DNA of 64,000 nucleotides, taken from contig QKWP01000135.1 of assembly GCA_003550325.1 (NCBI GenBank), positions 389,422 to 453,421 on the forward strand, in the 5' to 3' direction. This DNA comes from Gigaspora rosea (taxonomy: Eukaryota; Glomeromycota; Glomeromycetes; Diversisporales; Gigasporaceae). Below, piece by piece: positions 44,298-57,756 of the stretch. Position 1 is the first letter of the stretch, and each line of letters begins with the position of its first letter. Position numbers and translations under genes: made by a program. The notes beneath the pieces were generated by a model. The model saw only the letters and a program-made list of their open reading frames with translations. It did no database searches and was not told the origin of the DNA.

Positions 44298-45911
44298 ACA
44301 CTCTAATCGTGGCTCATTGAACTGTGGCTATGATAATCTATTTATATTACAATACAAACTTCGGGAAATTTGTTATTTTCGTCGAAAAAAGTTAATTTTT
44401 ATTATAAGAATAAAGTTATAAATAACAAACTGATGTCTAAAGAAAGCTGGTACGTTACCGTACATAGGTGTGTACACACATGTACGTACGTACGTTGATT
44501 TTCTTCTGCGTATTTGTGGCTGTATATACATTACATTATGATATTTTTAATGAAATTTTTTTAGAATTCTAGATATTTCGGCTATATAGATGCATAGAGA
44601 TTTATTAACTACTTTTTCTTAACAACCATCTCTATATATCTAAGCAATATATATGCATTCATTCAATGTGTCTTTCATTTCATGGAGATATATCATTGCC
44701 ATGCAGTTCGTTCATTCACTTTCAAAGGCTTTGTTAAATTTATGCAAAGACTTATTATAAAACACGGGGGGCTACAAAGTATAATCTCTGAAACAATTCT
44801 GTGAACTTCCATACGTTGTTAACAGAAAGTGAGCATATCTTTTTAGGCAATTTTACAGGAGTTATGCATCATTCGTACATGGATCAATGCCGTATACTTT
44901 ATAAAATTACTAAATTTATCTGTGCAAATACCGATTAGGGATGTCCAGTTAAAGTTCGGTTCGTATGGTTCAATTCTTATTTTTTGGCGTAAGATCAAAA
45001 TTAATGCATTATAATTCACGATTACACGTATTAATAAGAGAAAATGAAGCGATGCATCTATATAAAAAAAATTTGGCTTTCGACATGTCTATCTGTAGCA
45101 CAGTTCTTTTATCTTTGTTTCCTGCATCATCTTCCTTTATTCGAAAGAAATGTCATTTCGTTACCACGTAATTCGCGATTGCTACAAGTGTGAACTGTTA
45201 ATGTGATCATGTATTCAAAAAATCATACTTTATTAATTTCTTTGTATGATGCTTTTAATTTTTTAACTCAATTATTCTTGTCAATGTACCGCGATTTCTT
45301 TAAGAAAATTTTATGTTTACATGATGTATATATATTTTCTAAATCCTATTACAAATATGAAAATAAATCAGCACATTGCGACGGGGATCCGGGACTAGGG
45401 ATTAGGTGATGAAGATAAAGGTTGAGGTTCCTTTTTTTTTTTTTTTTGCTGGGGTATCTTCCACTGATGTTATAGTATATTGTTATCTCCGGCTGATTCT
45501 TTATTAATTTCTTTAATAGTTGATAACACATCAGCTTGTAATAATAAAAATTAGTTTCTTTTAGCACTTCATAGGAATGTTTGTAGATCTTATATATTTT
45601 CAACCCATATCTGCCAACTCATTAAGCACGACATATCTAGAGCAAATTGCTCAAAATTGTCGAAGACACAGGCATTTTGATACTTGTAATTGTTGACGTC
45701 GTCTGGGTTAATTTTTTTCCATTAAAACTTAAAAAATCTGACCAAAGATCCCTCAAGTTATTATTATTTTTGTTAGATATTAGGAAGTCAATTGATGTAT
45801 ACGTCACTAGAAAATACCCAAAAATTAAAAAATTACATATTGAAATTGCATTTAACCGATTACCCTCACCCTTCAACCGATTACTTGTCTCACTAATTAA
45901 TTATTACGGCT
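44298..45911. other. Intergenic DNA without a supported gene
   Basis: Frames at 44965-45171, 45203-45409 and 45637-45976 are short, overlap on both strands and show no recognisable motif. A CGTACGTACGTACG block is near 44480. Confidence 0.4.
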
Positions 45912-46097
45912 TGCATAATTTTGTGAAATTTGCAGATAATAAAAGAAATCGCTTACAATTTCTAAGGGATTTCTGATTTCTTAAAACTACTCCGAGATCT
46001 GGATATGAAACTGTCAAATCGGAGTAGTTTTAAGCATCTAAAAATTACAAGTGATTTCTTTTTTTTGATGACCTGCAAATTTCACAAAACTATGCAA
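45912..46097. repeat. Foldback palindrome of about 186 bp
   Basis: The outer arms TGCATAATTTTGTGAAATTT and AAATTTCACAAAACTATGCA are inverse. Further inward AAAACTACTCCGA is matched by TCGGAGTAGTTTT, and AGAAATCGCTT-like DNA by AAGTGATTTCT. No ORF; a probable foldback or MITE. Confidence 0.7.
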
Positions 46098-46821
46098 ATC
46101 GCAATAAATCAAGTTTGGGGCATAAACAAATTAGCCGAAATGTATATTGACAGTAATCGACAAACTAAACGTTGATAACAATGTAGCCATCTATGGAAAA
46201 ATATAATATATATATGTACTATACAAATATATAGAAGAAAAATCAAACTTTGCAACCTACCCCTAAACACAACATTTGCTGGCAACTTGTATCAGATAGA
46301 CGCATGCTTTGTCCTTAGATACACTTTGTAGAACAGTCGACACTGGATATACCGAACTGTAAGTTCGTTACATAGTTTACTCTATCCATACCGGTATAAT
46401 ATAACTAAAGATCTGGCTTATTATCTTTTGAATATTTCGGATCACATGACTTCGCAGGCATGCATATCCGCAAAGTTATATGGGTTAATTTCTATTGTTG
46501 AATATTCGGGGATTTTTGATCAAACTTTGAGTAGATAATCTACTTTTGGCGCAAGTTTGGTGAAATATAACGATTCTCATTTAAAGTTTTTTACGTATTT
46601 TTTGATTCTAAAAATAAAATTTTGCATATCATACATGCATGATCCACACTAAATTAAAAAATAATACGACAGGGTGAAACCCCCGCGAAAGTAGTTACGT
46701 TATTGATGTCCAAATAGTAACAAATAGTAACAAATAGTAACTAACCTATCACTAACCCTAACTAAGTAAGTTCTGCATCAAAAATGTAACTATCTCTATC
46801 GATCCCGCCAGGAGTCTAGAC

Positions 46822-47134
46822 CAGGGACACGGAAAAATATTGATTTATATAAATATAAATCATAGGGAAATCGATATTTTTTATGCAGTGTAACTACACC
46901 ACTTCGGGCAAAATTAAAAGTATAATTTGGGCCGGGCAATATGAATTTGGCCAAGCTAAACTGTCGGCAAGTTTCGGAAATGTAGACAATCAACAAACCG
47001 TTAACTTCCCGAAAAACATGCTGATCATGTTATTTAAATCTTATTCTTATTGGCCAATCATGGGCATATCAATATAAATCGATATTTTTGACTATATTAA
47101 TAGATATTTTTGCGATATTTTTCTGTGTTCCTTG
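46822..47134. mobile_element. TIR element A at target GTCTAGAC
   Basis: The left end CAGGGACACGGAAAAATAT is matched inversely by ATATTTTTCTGTGTTCCTTG at the right with a few mismatches. TCTAGAC lies outside both ends (46815-46821 and 47135-47141). No ORF is credible inside; a GGGCCGGGC-type patch occurs near 46930. Confidence 0.7.
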
Positions 47135-47141
47135 TCTAGAC

Positions 47142-47445
47142 TAGGGTATCAGGATTATGTGATGCGATATTATGCGCATAATTGACCATTTTTTCGCATC
47201 ACATACGCTTCTCATAATTAAGAAAAAAATGCATAAAGCATGTGAGTGAGATTTGATTGGCAGAAGAATGTATTTTGATGAAGTGTGAATTCTGAAAACT
47301 TCTGCAAAAAAGTTCGACATATTCCGAAAAGTTGGCATAATTGACAAATCTAATTAAGAAAATGTTTAATTTGCATCTATCACATAATTGACCTTAGTAA
47401 ATCACATAATTTACCTAATAGCATCGCATAATTCTGGACACCCTA
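47142..47445. mobile_element. hAT-type MITE B at the same target GTCTAGAC
   Basis: The ends TAGGGTATC and GACACCCTA are imperfect inverses, and the subterminal GATTATGTGATGCGAT and ATCGCATAATTC blocks are also inverse. GTCTAGAC flanks it at 47134-47141 and 47446-47453. The left duplication is also the right flank of element A, so the two insertions share a target copy. Confidence 0.85.
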
Positions 47446-47719
47446 GTCTAGACACTTTTGCAGTAACGTGCCATTATGTGGTGTGGTGTATTCAAATTAG
47501 CTTTTTGGCTTTATTGTTAAGGTTAGGTTTAGGGTTCGTGGATATAGCCTTAGAAGGCCACTATCTATATATAAAATCACGTTCTGAACATTTTTATATG
47601 GTTTTTAAGACTGATTTAAACACTAGTTTTTGAGTATTTTCACTCTTTTCTCTTTTTTTTCTTTTTGTACATGTATTTTGTATTGATATCGAAATGATAT
47701 AAGATGATCAAATTTTACA

Positions 47720-48010
47720 TTCTCTGTTTAGTTAATTTCATGCGCCACCAATTCTTCAAGAATATTTTGTAGTTTTTTCAATATAGTATGATTTGTTTTT
47801 TTAAAGCCTTTTGTGTAATGTTTTGTGCAACACCCAGAGCTCTCTATAAAATTGATGTTCATAAATAATTTTATAATTGTGTTGACTATAATCAGATTCT
47901 GGAAGATACCAAAAATTAGCTGCTTTTGTTAAAGGTTTACCAAGTAATTGGCCTTTATTAAATTTTTGTGCAATATAATATAGTTGTTCATCGTGTTTGG
48001 TTCATCATAT
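47720..48010 (-). pseudogene. Coding-like remnant, unidentified
   Basis: One minus-strand frame from about 47,990 reads protein-like sequence (LYYIAQKFNKGQLLGKPLTK and later YEHQFYRELWVLHKTL). It reaches TAA near 47,805, with more readable codons beyond. Its neighbourhood suggests mobile-element origin, but I recognise no family. Confidence 0.4.
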
Positions 48011-49027
48011 TTGAGTAACCCCAAAATTTTGGGGTCCAAATGTAGATCAATTTTTATGATTTGCCAATTTTATAGTCGAATTTTATAAAATGAATTATTA
48101 CTTACAAGTATACTAAAGTACGTAGTATATTTTACTATTTAAAAATATGACTACTGTATAAACTTTTTAATATTAAAAGCAAACTCATATTTGTACATAG
48201 TGTATATAGAAGCACTAAATAGAAAAGATCTAACTTGAATAATCATAGTATTATTAATAAAGATATATATTTGTATATGAATTGTCTCCACTAAAACAAC
48301 ATTGATAAAAATTACCACATAGAGAATATTGTGTAAAATATTTACTAAATATTCATTTTCACTGCTAAATACTTGATTTCCAACGGTGTGATGATAGTTT
48401 TTTAGATGCTTTTAAATTTCTCATATCATAGCTTTTTTAATATAATCAAGCTCATAGTTAGGTAGTGGCAATATATATGCAAATACAGTATATTTTTGGT
48501 CCTTATATTTTATTGTTTCATGACATTTAAGACTCCAATGAGTCTTGTAAGATCGTGAACGTGTACAAAGAGAACAAGTAAATCTTGAAGTACTAATTGA
48601 ATTAGATATAACTAGCTATTTTAAATAGTTAATATATAAAATAAAACTTATATAACAGTAAATTCTACTATACTATATACCTATTGGTCAAAAAGACAAT
48701 GGGTTAAGGCTTTGAACGATGGGTTCCAATGCGTTTACTTATATTTTTTATAGTAAATAAATATTTTTGAGGTGTTATTTAAATGATTTTCATACTCACA
48801 TGATATTAAAATAGGGCGTGATCAGTGCGTAATCTAATAAATTTTGGGGTACTATAGTATAATTTTGTGACTCTAAAAACCAAACACACCGATATGTATG
48901 GATCAGGATGTTTATCACAATACCATCTTGATGGAATAAATGAAATATGAAAATGCATCATATCACTGCATAGTATTATTTGAAAAAAGTGCTGCCAAAT
49001 TATTTCACGATTTACCAGCCTAAGCAT

Positions 49028-49427
49028 TAGAGGTTGGAACTGGATATATCAACCCGGTTTTAAACCCGGGTCTACCCGAATTGTTAATAAATCTGGGTCT
49101 AAATTTGAAGAATATTCGACCTGGATGTGAACTCAAACCGGATATATGAACACAACCAGTTAAATATAAGATGAGATGAGTGATTATCAATACTCAAATA
49201 TCGTTGAATTTTTGGAATTGAATGGGATATGCGAATTTACACTTACGTTTTGTGCTTTTTTTTTTGATATTAACCGGATTGTATAATAAACCCGGTTTTA
49301 GTTTTAAATTCAGTTTTATTTTATAAATCGAATAACCGGTTGCGTACCAAATCCGGGTTCAACCCGGGTTGATTTTTTCAAATATAGTACAACCGGTTTT
49401 TAGAAATAAAACTGGTTCCAAACTCTA
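49028..49427. mobile_element. 400-bp hAT-type MITE inside the MULE pseudogene
   Basis: The ends TAGAGGTTGGAAC and GTTCCAAACTCTA are inverse with one mismatch. CTAAGCAT flanks it exactly at 49020-49027 and 49428-49435. Subterminal AACCCGG/CCGGGTT and ACCGGTT motifs cluster near both ends, as in hAT elements. No ORF inside. Confidence 0.93.
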
Positions 49428-50960
49428 CTAAGCATATGTAAATATGTATCATATTTGTTAAAAGTAGAACAAAATGACAGATTTTTTGTGAAGTAATTAT
49501 TCAAAGTGCCCATATTTCAAGAATATTTCTAATATTAATCTCATTAACCAATGACTAAATAAAAATTTGAAGCATATTGGAATCTTTTTCAACAAAATTT
49601 ATACATGTATATTTACTTTAGCCTAAAAAATAATATACAGTACTTAATCAAAAGTAATAATAAATGCCAATTCATGTATTAAAAAAAAAGTAATAATGAT
49701 ATAAAACAGTTCTGATCAACTGGGTTTAGTTCAAAATCTTAATTATAAGAATCAACAGGATCAAAAATTCAAATTAGCCAAAGCTAGTTAATATGTATCG
49801 ATATTGACTAGTTTTTGATTCTGCCTAAGATTTGAACTAAATTAATTATAGTTATTGCAACCAATAACAAGAATTATTTGTAAAATAATTTATTATCTGG
49901 CTACAAACTTAAATAAAAAAATTTGACTAACTAATTCATGAAAGCAATCTTTTAAAAATCCAAATTTAGAAGATATTAGCTTCAAGGCCCCAAAGAGGCC
50001 TAGAAATAACCCATTAAAATTCATTGCCAAATAAACAAGTTATTGGTTTCATATCATACAATAATAGTATTATTTAGTGGTTTACAATGATTGTATTTGC
50101 TAAATACTGATAACTCAAGTTTTTGCCAAATAACAAAATTATTTGGCAAATAATGTAATCACTGTGAAATATTTTGGCAAGCACTATTATAGTAAGCTAC
50201 TGAATAAATTTCAATACTGGTTTATTTTACAAATGTTTTTTTTTTATAAACCATACTAGCCTTAACTCTTTCTAACTCTAATATAGGCCGGTACAAAAAG
50301 ATTTGTGCCTCAAATAGCTCTGATTAAAATATTTTTAGTACCAATTAATTTTTAATTTTTAAGTTAATATAATTATTAGATTATCAGATTAATAAAAATA
50401 AAATTATTTTGACTATCTTATTGATAAAATAAAAAAATTTATTAATAATACCTTTTTTTAAAAATATTTACTATATAATTTACTATAGTAGTTTATATAT
50501 ATGCATATATAGTAAAAAAATCAAATTATTTTATTTTAAAGCTTAATTTTTTTACAACCAGTAATTCGTTTTTGTTCAATTTTAACCATATCTTTATTAT
50601 ATGCACATTAATGTACTTTCATAGTACAAGCTCATACAACTACATATTGGTTGCAAAATTATTTAAAATATCTTTTTTTTTAAAAAAATTTTTTCTTTTT
50701 TTCAAATATAGTAAATTGTACATACTTAATTATTAAAATAAAACAATATTAAACCAATAAAAATAATATAATAAGTTAAATTAAAACCTATTTTATCTAA
50801 TACTAAAAAATTTTTAATAATTAATCAAGAATTTAAAAACTTTTCTGAGTATCAAAATTATAAAATTTTTTGGAATGCAAATCTTTTTGCACTGGCCCAT
50901 AATAGTAACTAAAATTACTATTTTTAAAGTGATTGTTGATGAGTTGATTGAAACTGAAAC

Positions 50961-51204
50961 ATATGGGGGAGAGTCAGTAGAAAAGGGACAATCATTTTTA
51001 GTAAATTTTTTTTAATTTTTAAATTAAAATATTTTAACAACTATTTAATCAAATTTGCTAATTTTAAATTTTGAAATTATAAGAATTAAAATAAAAAAAA
51101 AATTTATTAAATTTATTAAGATAGTTGTAAAAATATTTGTTTAAAGTCAAGAAAACTTTTACTTAGAAAAAATTTGTTCCTTTTCTACTGACTCACCCCC
51201 ATAT
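50961..51204. mobile_element. Inverted-repeat MITE, GTCAGTAGAAAAGG variant
   Basis: The left ATATGGGGGAGAGTCAGTAG and right CTACTGACTCACCCCCATAT ends are near-perfect inverses; the arms continue with AAAAGGGACAA. The interior is AT-rich. It is related to the elements at 15842, 20445 and 21630, which have GTCAATAGAA. Confidence 0.75.
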
Positions 51205-52899
51205 ACATAAAAAAAATTATATATTTCATTTTACTATAGAATTTCATTATTGCCAACTTTAGTAGCTTGATATGTTAAGGCTTTTTTTATTTCATCTTGT
51301 TGAATTTTAAAATAGTAGATAATAGAAAGTAAGTAAGTAATTTATCTATATCAGGAAATAGTTCTTGTAATGTCTTGGTATTTGGAATATTTGTTTTTCA
51401 ATAAAGATACTATGTATTTTTATCTTCCTTATAAATTTGAGTTTCAAGTACTTCTGCAAGTTCTAAAAGATTAGTATTTGAATTAAAAATAGATCGTTTA
51501 ATAGCTTTTCGCATGTAATATTGATTGAATACCTGCTATAAAAACTTTGTTAGTATAGGCTTTTGCCTATAATATTTTTGATAAATATAATATATTTTGA
51601 AGATAATTTTTAATATGATTACTATAACTATATTTTTTTAATAACTATTTCCAAGCACTTCAAATGCTAGTACCATTAAACTATTTTGTGCAATATAAAA
51701 ATCTTACATAAATTTAAAAAATTTTTTATGAATACAGTTTTAAAAATTATATAAAAAATTTTGCTTATATAAAATATACAATATATTATATAAGTATTAC
51801 TAAATTCTTGAACAATAGCTGCATCTAAAGCCAGATCTGCATCTGTTATAATTACTTTTGGAATTGTATTATTTGTTGCTTTTTTAATTTGTTGAAGAAT
51901 CCATTTGTGGGCTTTCATAGTCTTATTATCCATAATAGCTTGTGCAACTAAATAAGAATTTATATAATTATCTATAACTAAAAATAATAATAAAGCCATT
52001 TTATAGTTTAAATAGGCAGGTCCCATAGTTGGTCTGCAGGTATGATAGCTAGTGTAGAACCTTCAGGTTGACTACTTAAATTAGGCACAAAAAGTGCACG
52101 TGTGGCTAGTTGTACACTCATTCATATAACAAATATTACAAATATTCAATAAAACCTTTAGCCAAAGTAGACGGCCATTAAAACCTAAAAAAAATAAAGC
52201 CATTTTATACTGATTTGTTTGTAAAGTATTATTGTTAAGAACTATATTACAATACTTTAACTAAAGAATAATTTGGCTCAAATTTATTCAAAAAAGTCTT
52301 TGCAATAATTGATATTGTTTGTCCTATTCTATAGCAACATACCATTCCAGATATTGCTCTTTTTTTTCATATAATAAAAAAGCATTATTTGCAAGCTCTG
52401 AGTTTTGAATAAGACAATATTGTTAAAGTATTGAATAAAGATCTTGAGCATAAATAGAATAATCTGAAAATTCTTTTTCTAAAGCCTATTTAATACTATG
52501 AGAATTTAAACCTATATCTTTTAAACAAAATAAAACTCTTTTAACCATTTTATTTATAAATTTTTTAGCTTTAATGAACTCTAGCCTTTTTGGTAACAAT
52601 ATATAATTATGTTCATTAATAAAGTTGTAATATAAACAGAATTAAGCAAATTATTTTTTGTTGGTTGTAAAAATTTAAATACTATATGCATCTTATTCAT
52701 TTAAACTTTGGTTATTTTTTATAGATTTTTGGTTATATTTTTCTGCATACTTACAACTCAAGGTTCTTTTTTTTACTGTACTATCAGAACAATATTTTAT
52801 ATATTCTTTTTTAAATATAAATCCATTTTGTTTAGCAAATGTACTAATAGTTTCTAATGCTATGTTCCAATTGCTAAAACTTATTTCTTCATAAAGCAT

Positions 52900-53746
52900 A
52901 TTTGTTTTAAAAGCAAACTATCTAAAAATACTAATACTAATGACAAAACTATAGATTAAATTACACCTTTACAGTACTACAATAATATATATCTAGCATG
53001 CAAAGTAATACAAACTTCTAAAAAAAATAGTTAATCAAAAAACATGTGAAAGTGAAACTATAATACATTAGGACAGTGTTGTTACTGGACATAGTCTGTG
53101 CTATATTTGGCAGACTAGACAATTTTGTATATTGTCCAATATCTGTGTTCTAATTATTTTCAAGAAAATAAATTGTCACTGGACATTGTTCGTGCAATAT
53201 TTGTCAGATACAAACATATTATAGATATAGAAATTGTCTAATGTCGAAGTTTGAAATCAAATAAGTTTATAATTGTAGCATAATAGATATACAATTCTCT
53301 ATCAACAAATTTTCAATACAATTACTTTTCTAATACAACCAATTTCTTAGCAACCAATTCCCTGACAATCACTTTACTTTCTAAAACAACTTTACATATA
53401 TTCACTACTTCTCAACAAGTTCTTTCCTGACAACTATTATTATCCAAAAAACTCTATTTATCTGACAACTATACTCTTTTTTAACATCTACTCTTTCCCA
53501 TTTTGATACTACTACTTTCAGACACTATACTTTTCCAAAACTTTTTTTCAAGAATTTTCCAACACACTACCTAGTACAATATTTCAATTATTATATAATT
53601 ATTGTCACAGATCATAATTTAAAATCATATGGCCGATTTGAGTAATTTATAAGTAGTGCTTATTTTTTTAAACTTTAAAGCTAAATAACTTCTGATCTAC
53701 TGGTCCATTTTAAATGATTTTACTACCAAAATGTTCATTTCTTTGA
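52900..53746. other. Intergenic DNA
   Basis: No gene. There is an imperfect direct repeat around 53090-53260 (ACTGGACATAGTCTGTGC-like and ACTGGACATTGTTCGTGC) and a pyrimidine-rich stretch to about 53580. Confidence 0.4.
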
Positions 53747-53959
53747 GACAATTCCAACAAGCCCAAATCATTAAAATCCAATCACAGGAACATGAAAAAA
53801 TGCGCTATCAAATAGGTAACACACCTCTAGAGTTGGACAATTGGTTAGACCTAGGTCTAACCAAATTGTTCAATCCTAGAGGTGCGTCACCTATTTGATA
53901 GCGCATTTTTTCATGTTCCTGTGATTGGATTTTAATGATTTGGGCTTGTTGGAATCATC
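53747..53959. repeat. 213-bp near-perfect palindrome
   Basis: Arms of about 100 bp: ATTCCAACAAGCCCAAATCA at the left is inverse to TGATTTGGGCTTGTTGGAAT-like DNA at the right. Inner blocks AATGCGCTATCAAATAGGT/ACCTATTTGATAGCGCATT match exactly. The axis is GTTAGACCTAGGTCTAAC, with no loop. No ORF. High arm identity suggests a recent or actively maintained foldback. Confidence 0.88.
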
Positions 53960-55084
53960 TCACTAAATAAACTTGATTAGTATAAAAAATATATATATAA
54001 ATATATTTAAATTTAAATTAGTTTGTAGACTTTAGAATAACCCAAACTGAACTTATAACTGAGTTTGAGTCTAAAGTTTAAATTAATAAATTTTAAAATC
54101 TGAGTTTGGTCTGATCTTAGATTAGACTCAAACTGGACCAGACCTGAACTGGATCTAGAAACCTAGTTACACTAACTCTATAAAAAAAATAATCTATAAA
54201 GGTATGAGTTGGAGACAGAATGGTACAGATTTTGGTAATATAGTTTAAACCCAGATTATGTATATAAGAGGCTTGGATTGGTACAGATTTTTAGTCTATA
54301 GTAAACTATATATCTGTACAAATTAGACCATTAGTAACTCAGATTTTGCAATACTTTACTAGTCCAAATAAACTGAGTTTTGGTATGAGTTGGTAAGGAC
54401 TCCGGACATCTACAATATAGGTCGTATTTTTTTTTAGCAAATTGGACCAAATTTGGTTAAAGGTCCAAATTTAAATTTTAGCAAATTAAGATCAATTCGA
54501 ATAATAGTTCCATTTTTAGTTTTGTCAAAATGGTCAGATTTTTGTATCGTCATATTTATTTTTTGTCAAATTATCTCTTTTTTGAGGAGAATGACATTCA
54601 TATAATTAGTAGATCTACTCATATAAAGATTTATGACTATAAACAGGTTTGTGCATTTGATTGGTGATACAGAGTTAATGAATGTTCGTTGTACTCAATG
54701 TCATAACCCACTCAGAGGTTTGTATTATTATTTTACACTTGCTTTACTTATTACTTTGTTTTCTACTTTCTTATGCCTGTCTACTCCTTAATAGTCACTT
54801 CGACAGTACTTCGACCTCGTCCTTTCCAATTAGGCACTGCGATACTATTACTTGTTACAGGTTTTATTGGGTTCGATTTCTAAAAACGAACCTCATAATT
54901 ATTTACTTTCTTATGCACAATTACATAATTGACTACAAATTACCATTAGGCCACGCACATAAATAAACATTTTTTTATATTATTAATATATATACTGTAT
55001 ATAGTTTATACTATTAAGTATATATTTATACTTATATAAAGGAAAATTATAGATGATCAGCTAATCATTTATTTTTTTGATATT
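53960..55084. other. Intergenic DNA
   Basis: AT-rich, with short repeated phrases such as CTGAGTTTGG and TTTGGTATGAGTTGG, but no supported gene; the frame at 54682-54966 has random-looking composition. Confidence 0.4.
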
Positions 55085-55865
55085 ATGTCATTAACCCTTT
55101 TGCTGTTACTGGGAATCCTTGGGTGGCTATTTTTTTCTATTTGGTTTTTTTTTTTTTTTAATTCTTTCTTCTTTGTTAACTTTTACTAACTCACACTAAC
55201 TCTTTTTGAAATAGACCTTCGGGTGAGTATGGTTCTTTCTATTATTACTTGATTTTTTTTTTGTACTTTAGTTCTTTATAACCTCCACTAACTCTTCTTT
55301 GTTGTAAAGTTATTGTTGCTTTCGGTATTAGTTGAAGTAAAAATAAACCTTTGGATGGTATGGTTTGTTCTACTGGTCGCTAGTTTTTTTTTTATTCTTT
55401 TTTTTTTTACTAACCTCTACTAACTCTTCTTTGTCAGGTTTCCAATAATATTGTCATTACTTTCGGTCATAGTTAGAATGGAAATAGACCTTTGGGTGAG
55501 TATATTTCTTTCTACTATTGCTTGATTTTTTTTTGTTGCATATTTAGTTTTTTTTTACTAACTTCTACTAACTTTTCTTTGTCAGATTTCTGGTAAGCTG
55601 AAGTGAAATTGGACTAGGGATGGCAAATGTTTTAAAACGGAATGTTTTAAAACATGTTTGTTTGATTTAAAACGGTTTTTTAATGATTTAAAACATTCTG
55701 ATGTAATCATAAACGTAACAATGGGATAGTATTTATTTAATTGATTTAATACATTCTGACATAATCATAATACGTAACAATGGGATAGTATTTATTTATT
55801 TAATTAATTAGTCAAAATACAATTTTACCATTATCTCTTTTTAAAATATAAGATTTTTAACAATC

Positions 55866-57736
55866 ATGCACCATGGAAGACCTTCATTAAAAGAAATTCG
55901 CTTGAACTTTACAAAAGTTAAAGAAACTGACAAATTTGGTCGAACTACGCCTCGCCAAAAGTGTAACTACTGTGGAGAGGACTTTGTAGATTTAGTCGCT
56001 CGATTAAAGGATCACTTATATAGATGCAAAAAGTTTCCAACAAATATGAAAAATTTATTAAATAATGCTGATGTTCAAGCCTCAGGTTCAAACGAAGATG
56101 AGATAACAATAACCAAATTAGATGTAGATCGTAAATTAGCAAGATTTTTCTATTCAGCCAGTATTCCTTTTACGGCTATAGAAACACCCTTTTAGGAAGA
56201 ATTTATGGATGCTGTGCATCTTTATATTAAAAATAATGCAAACCCGATTTATATTAGTACTAATCGGCGCAATTTGGCTAGCAATTTGCTAGATTCTGAA
56301 TATGAAGTTGGTCAGCAGAATTTAACTAGGATTTTAGAAGAGGCAACAAATATTACATTAGTTTCGGATGGGTGGTCAAATATCCGACGAGAGTCTGTTA
56401 TAAATTTTATTCTTTGCCTTCCTAAACAATTCTTTTATAATGCAAAGTATTCTGGCTCTGAATCTCATAAGGCAGAGTATATCTATAATGAGTTAAAAAC
56501 TATAATTGAAGATGTTGGCTCTTTTAAGTTTGCCGGAATTGTAACGGATAATGCAAATAATAAGCGAGCAGCTTGGAAGTTACTAAACGAAGATTACCCA
56601 CGATTAATTTGTTTAGGCTGCAATGCACATATTGGGAATCTTTTAATCAAAGATATACTTAAACTCGATTGGGTAGAAAAATTAATCAATTGTATAAAGC
56701 AAATTATTGGCTTTTTTAGAGGACATCATACTGCAGAATCAATTTTATTAAGCCAGCCAAATACAATTACTTTGGTTCAACCTGTTGATACACGTTGGGA
56801 AACTTGTTTAAATGCAATTCAATCAGTTATTCGATGCAAATTAGGAATTCAAATAACTATTATACAACCTGAAGTTAGCAAGAAACTTTCACATAATCTT
56901 AAAGAACAGATATTAAATGATCCATTGTAGGAAGAATTTGAACAATTGGAATTTTTGAATGCCTTTCGTCAAACTTATACGTTTGTTTGAATTAGACAAA
57001 CCTTTACTTTCATCTGTTCTTTATGAATGGCAAATAATTCGAGAATCAGTTGATTTGTGCGATTTAGAGTTGAATTTTAAACTTAAAAGTTCTTGATTTG
57101 ATTGATAAACGGTTTGATTTTGCATTTTATCCTGCGATGGCAATTGCAAACCTTTTAGATCCTCAGTAAATCTTTAAAATTTTAATATACTGTATAAAAA
57201 TTAATATACAGTATAATATATTAATATATTTAATTTAGGTTTCATGGAGAATCACTAAAGCCAGATGATCTTGAAAATATTATCGTTCCATATATTCAAA
57301 ATATCAAATCATTTGGAACTGCAGCACATGTAAGAATAATATTTATTAAATTATTAATTTTAAATTTTTTTATTTATACAAAAATTTTTATTTATTAAAG
57401 ATATTTGGAGTAATACAAAAATATGTCACCAAAGCGGATGAATTTTCTGGGTTATTGTTGTGGGCATCCGTTGAACATTCAAGCCCAATTAGTTGGTGGA
57501 AGTCGAATTTTTCAAAAAAATTCCCTTTCGTGGTTGAACTTGCCTGCCAAGTTCTTTCTGTTCCAGCTTCTTCGGCTACAGCAGAACATTGCTGGTCTAA
57601 CTTTGGGTATATTCATAATAAATATCGTGCAAGTCTAGATAATGAACAGGTAAAAAGACTTGTTGCAGTCTATCAGAATTTGAGAATTCAAAAAGGAATT
57701 GAAATTGATGGTTGGTTCGAAGACGATAATAACTGA
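55866..57736 (+). pseudogene. hAT transposase with BED finger, disabled
   Basis: The exons are 55866-57165, 57239-57329 and 57401-57736, with introns of 73 and 71 bp (CA|GTAAAT...TTTAG and CAT|GTAAGA...AAAG). The N-terminal BED zinc finger has CNYCGEDF then H-x4-C (about residues 37-60). The catalytic core has VSDGWSN and GIVTDNANN, the usual two acidic positions, then LGCNAHIGNLL. The C-terminal hATC dimerisation region has LSVPASSATAEHCWSNFGY, ending ...EDDNN. TAG codons at 56193 and 56928 both precede GAAGAATTT and both fit TGG-to-TAG changes. Two frameshifts lie near 56985 and 57085. It would cut and paste its own element and perhaps the TAGGGAT MITEs; this copy cannot. Confidence 0.9.
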
Positions 57737-57756
57737 TAATTAACTTTAAAAATTAT

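Larger units (their letters stand above)
48806..52899 (-). pseudogene. FAR1/MULE-type transposase, fragmented
   Basis: Fragments are collinear on the minus strand. 52899-52693 resembles a FAR1-type DNA-binding N-terminus (SNWNIALETISTFAKQNGF). 52026-51676 is a MULE transposase core (LVAQAIMDNKTM, then PKVIITDADLALDAAI with the TD acidic motif). About 51530-51250 reads LLELAEVLETQIYKEDKN and later LFPDIDKLLTYF, as in the middle of FAR1-related proteins. 49027-48806 reads WQHFFQIILCSDMMHFHISF and PSRWY, like the region around a SWIM zinc finger. Stops, frameshifts and two MITEs (49028-49427 and 50961-51204) interrupt it. Such proteins either transpose Mutator-like DNA or are domesticated regulators; this one is dead. 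Confidence 0.65.

Noticed and set aside
45637..45976. Overlapping frames of 79 and 109 codons
   Set aside because: They overlap each other antisense, run into a palindrome and show no motif.
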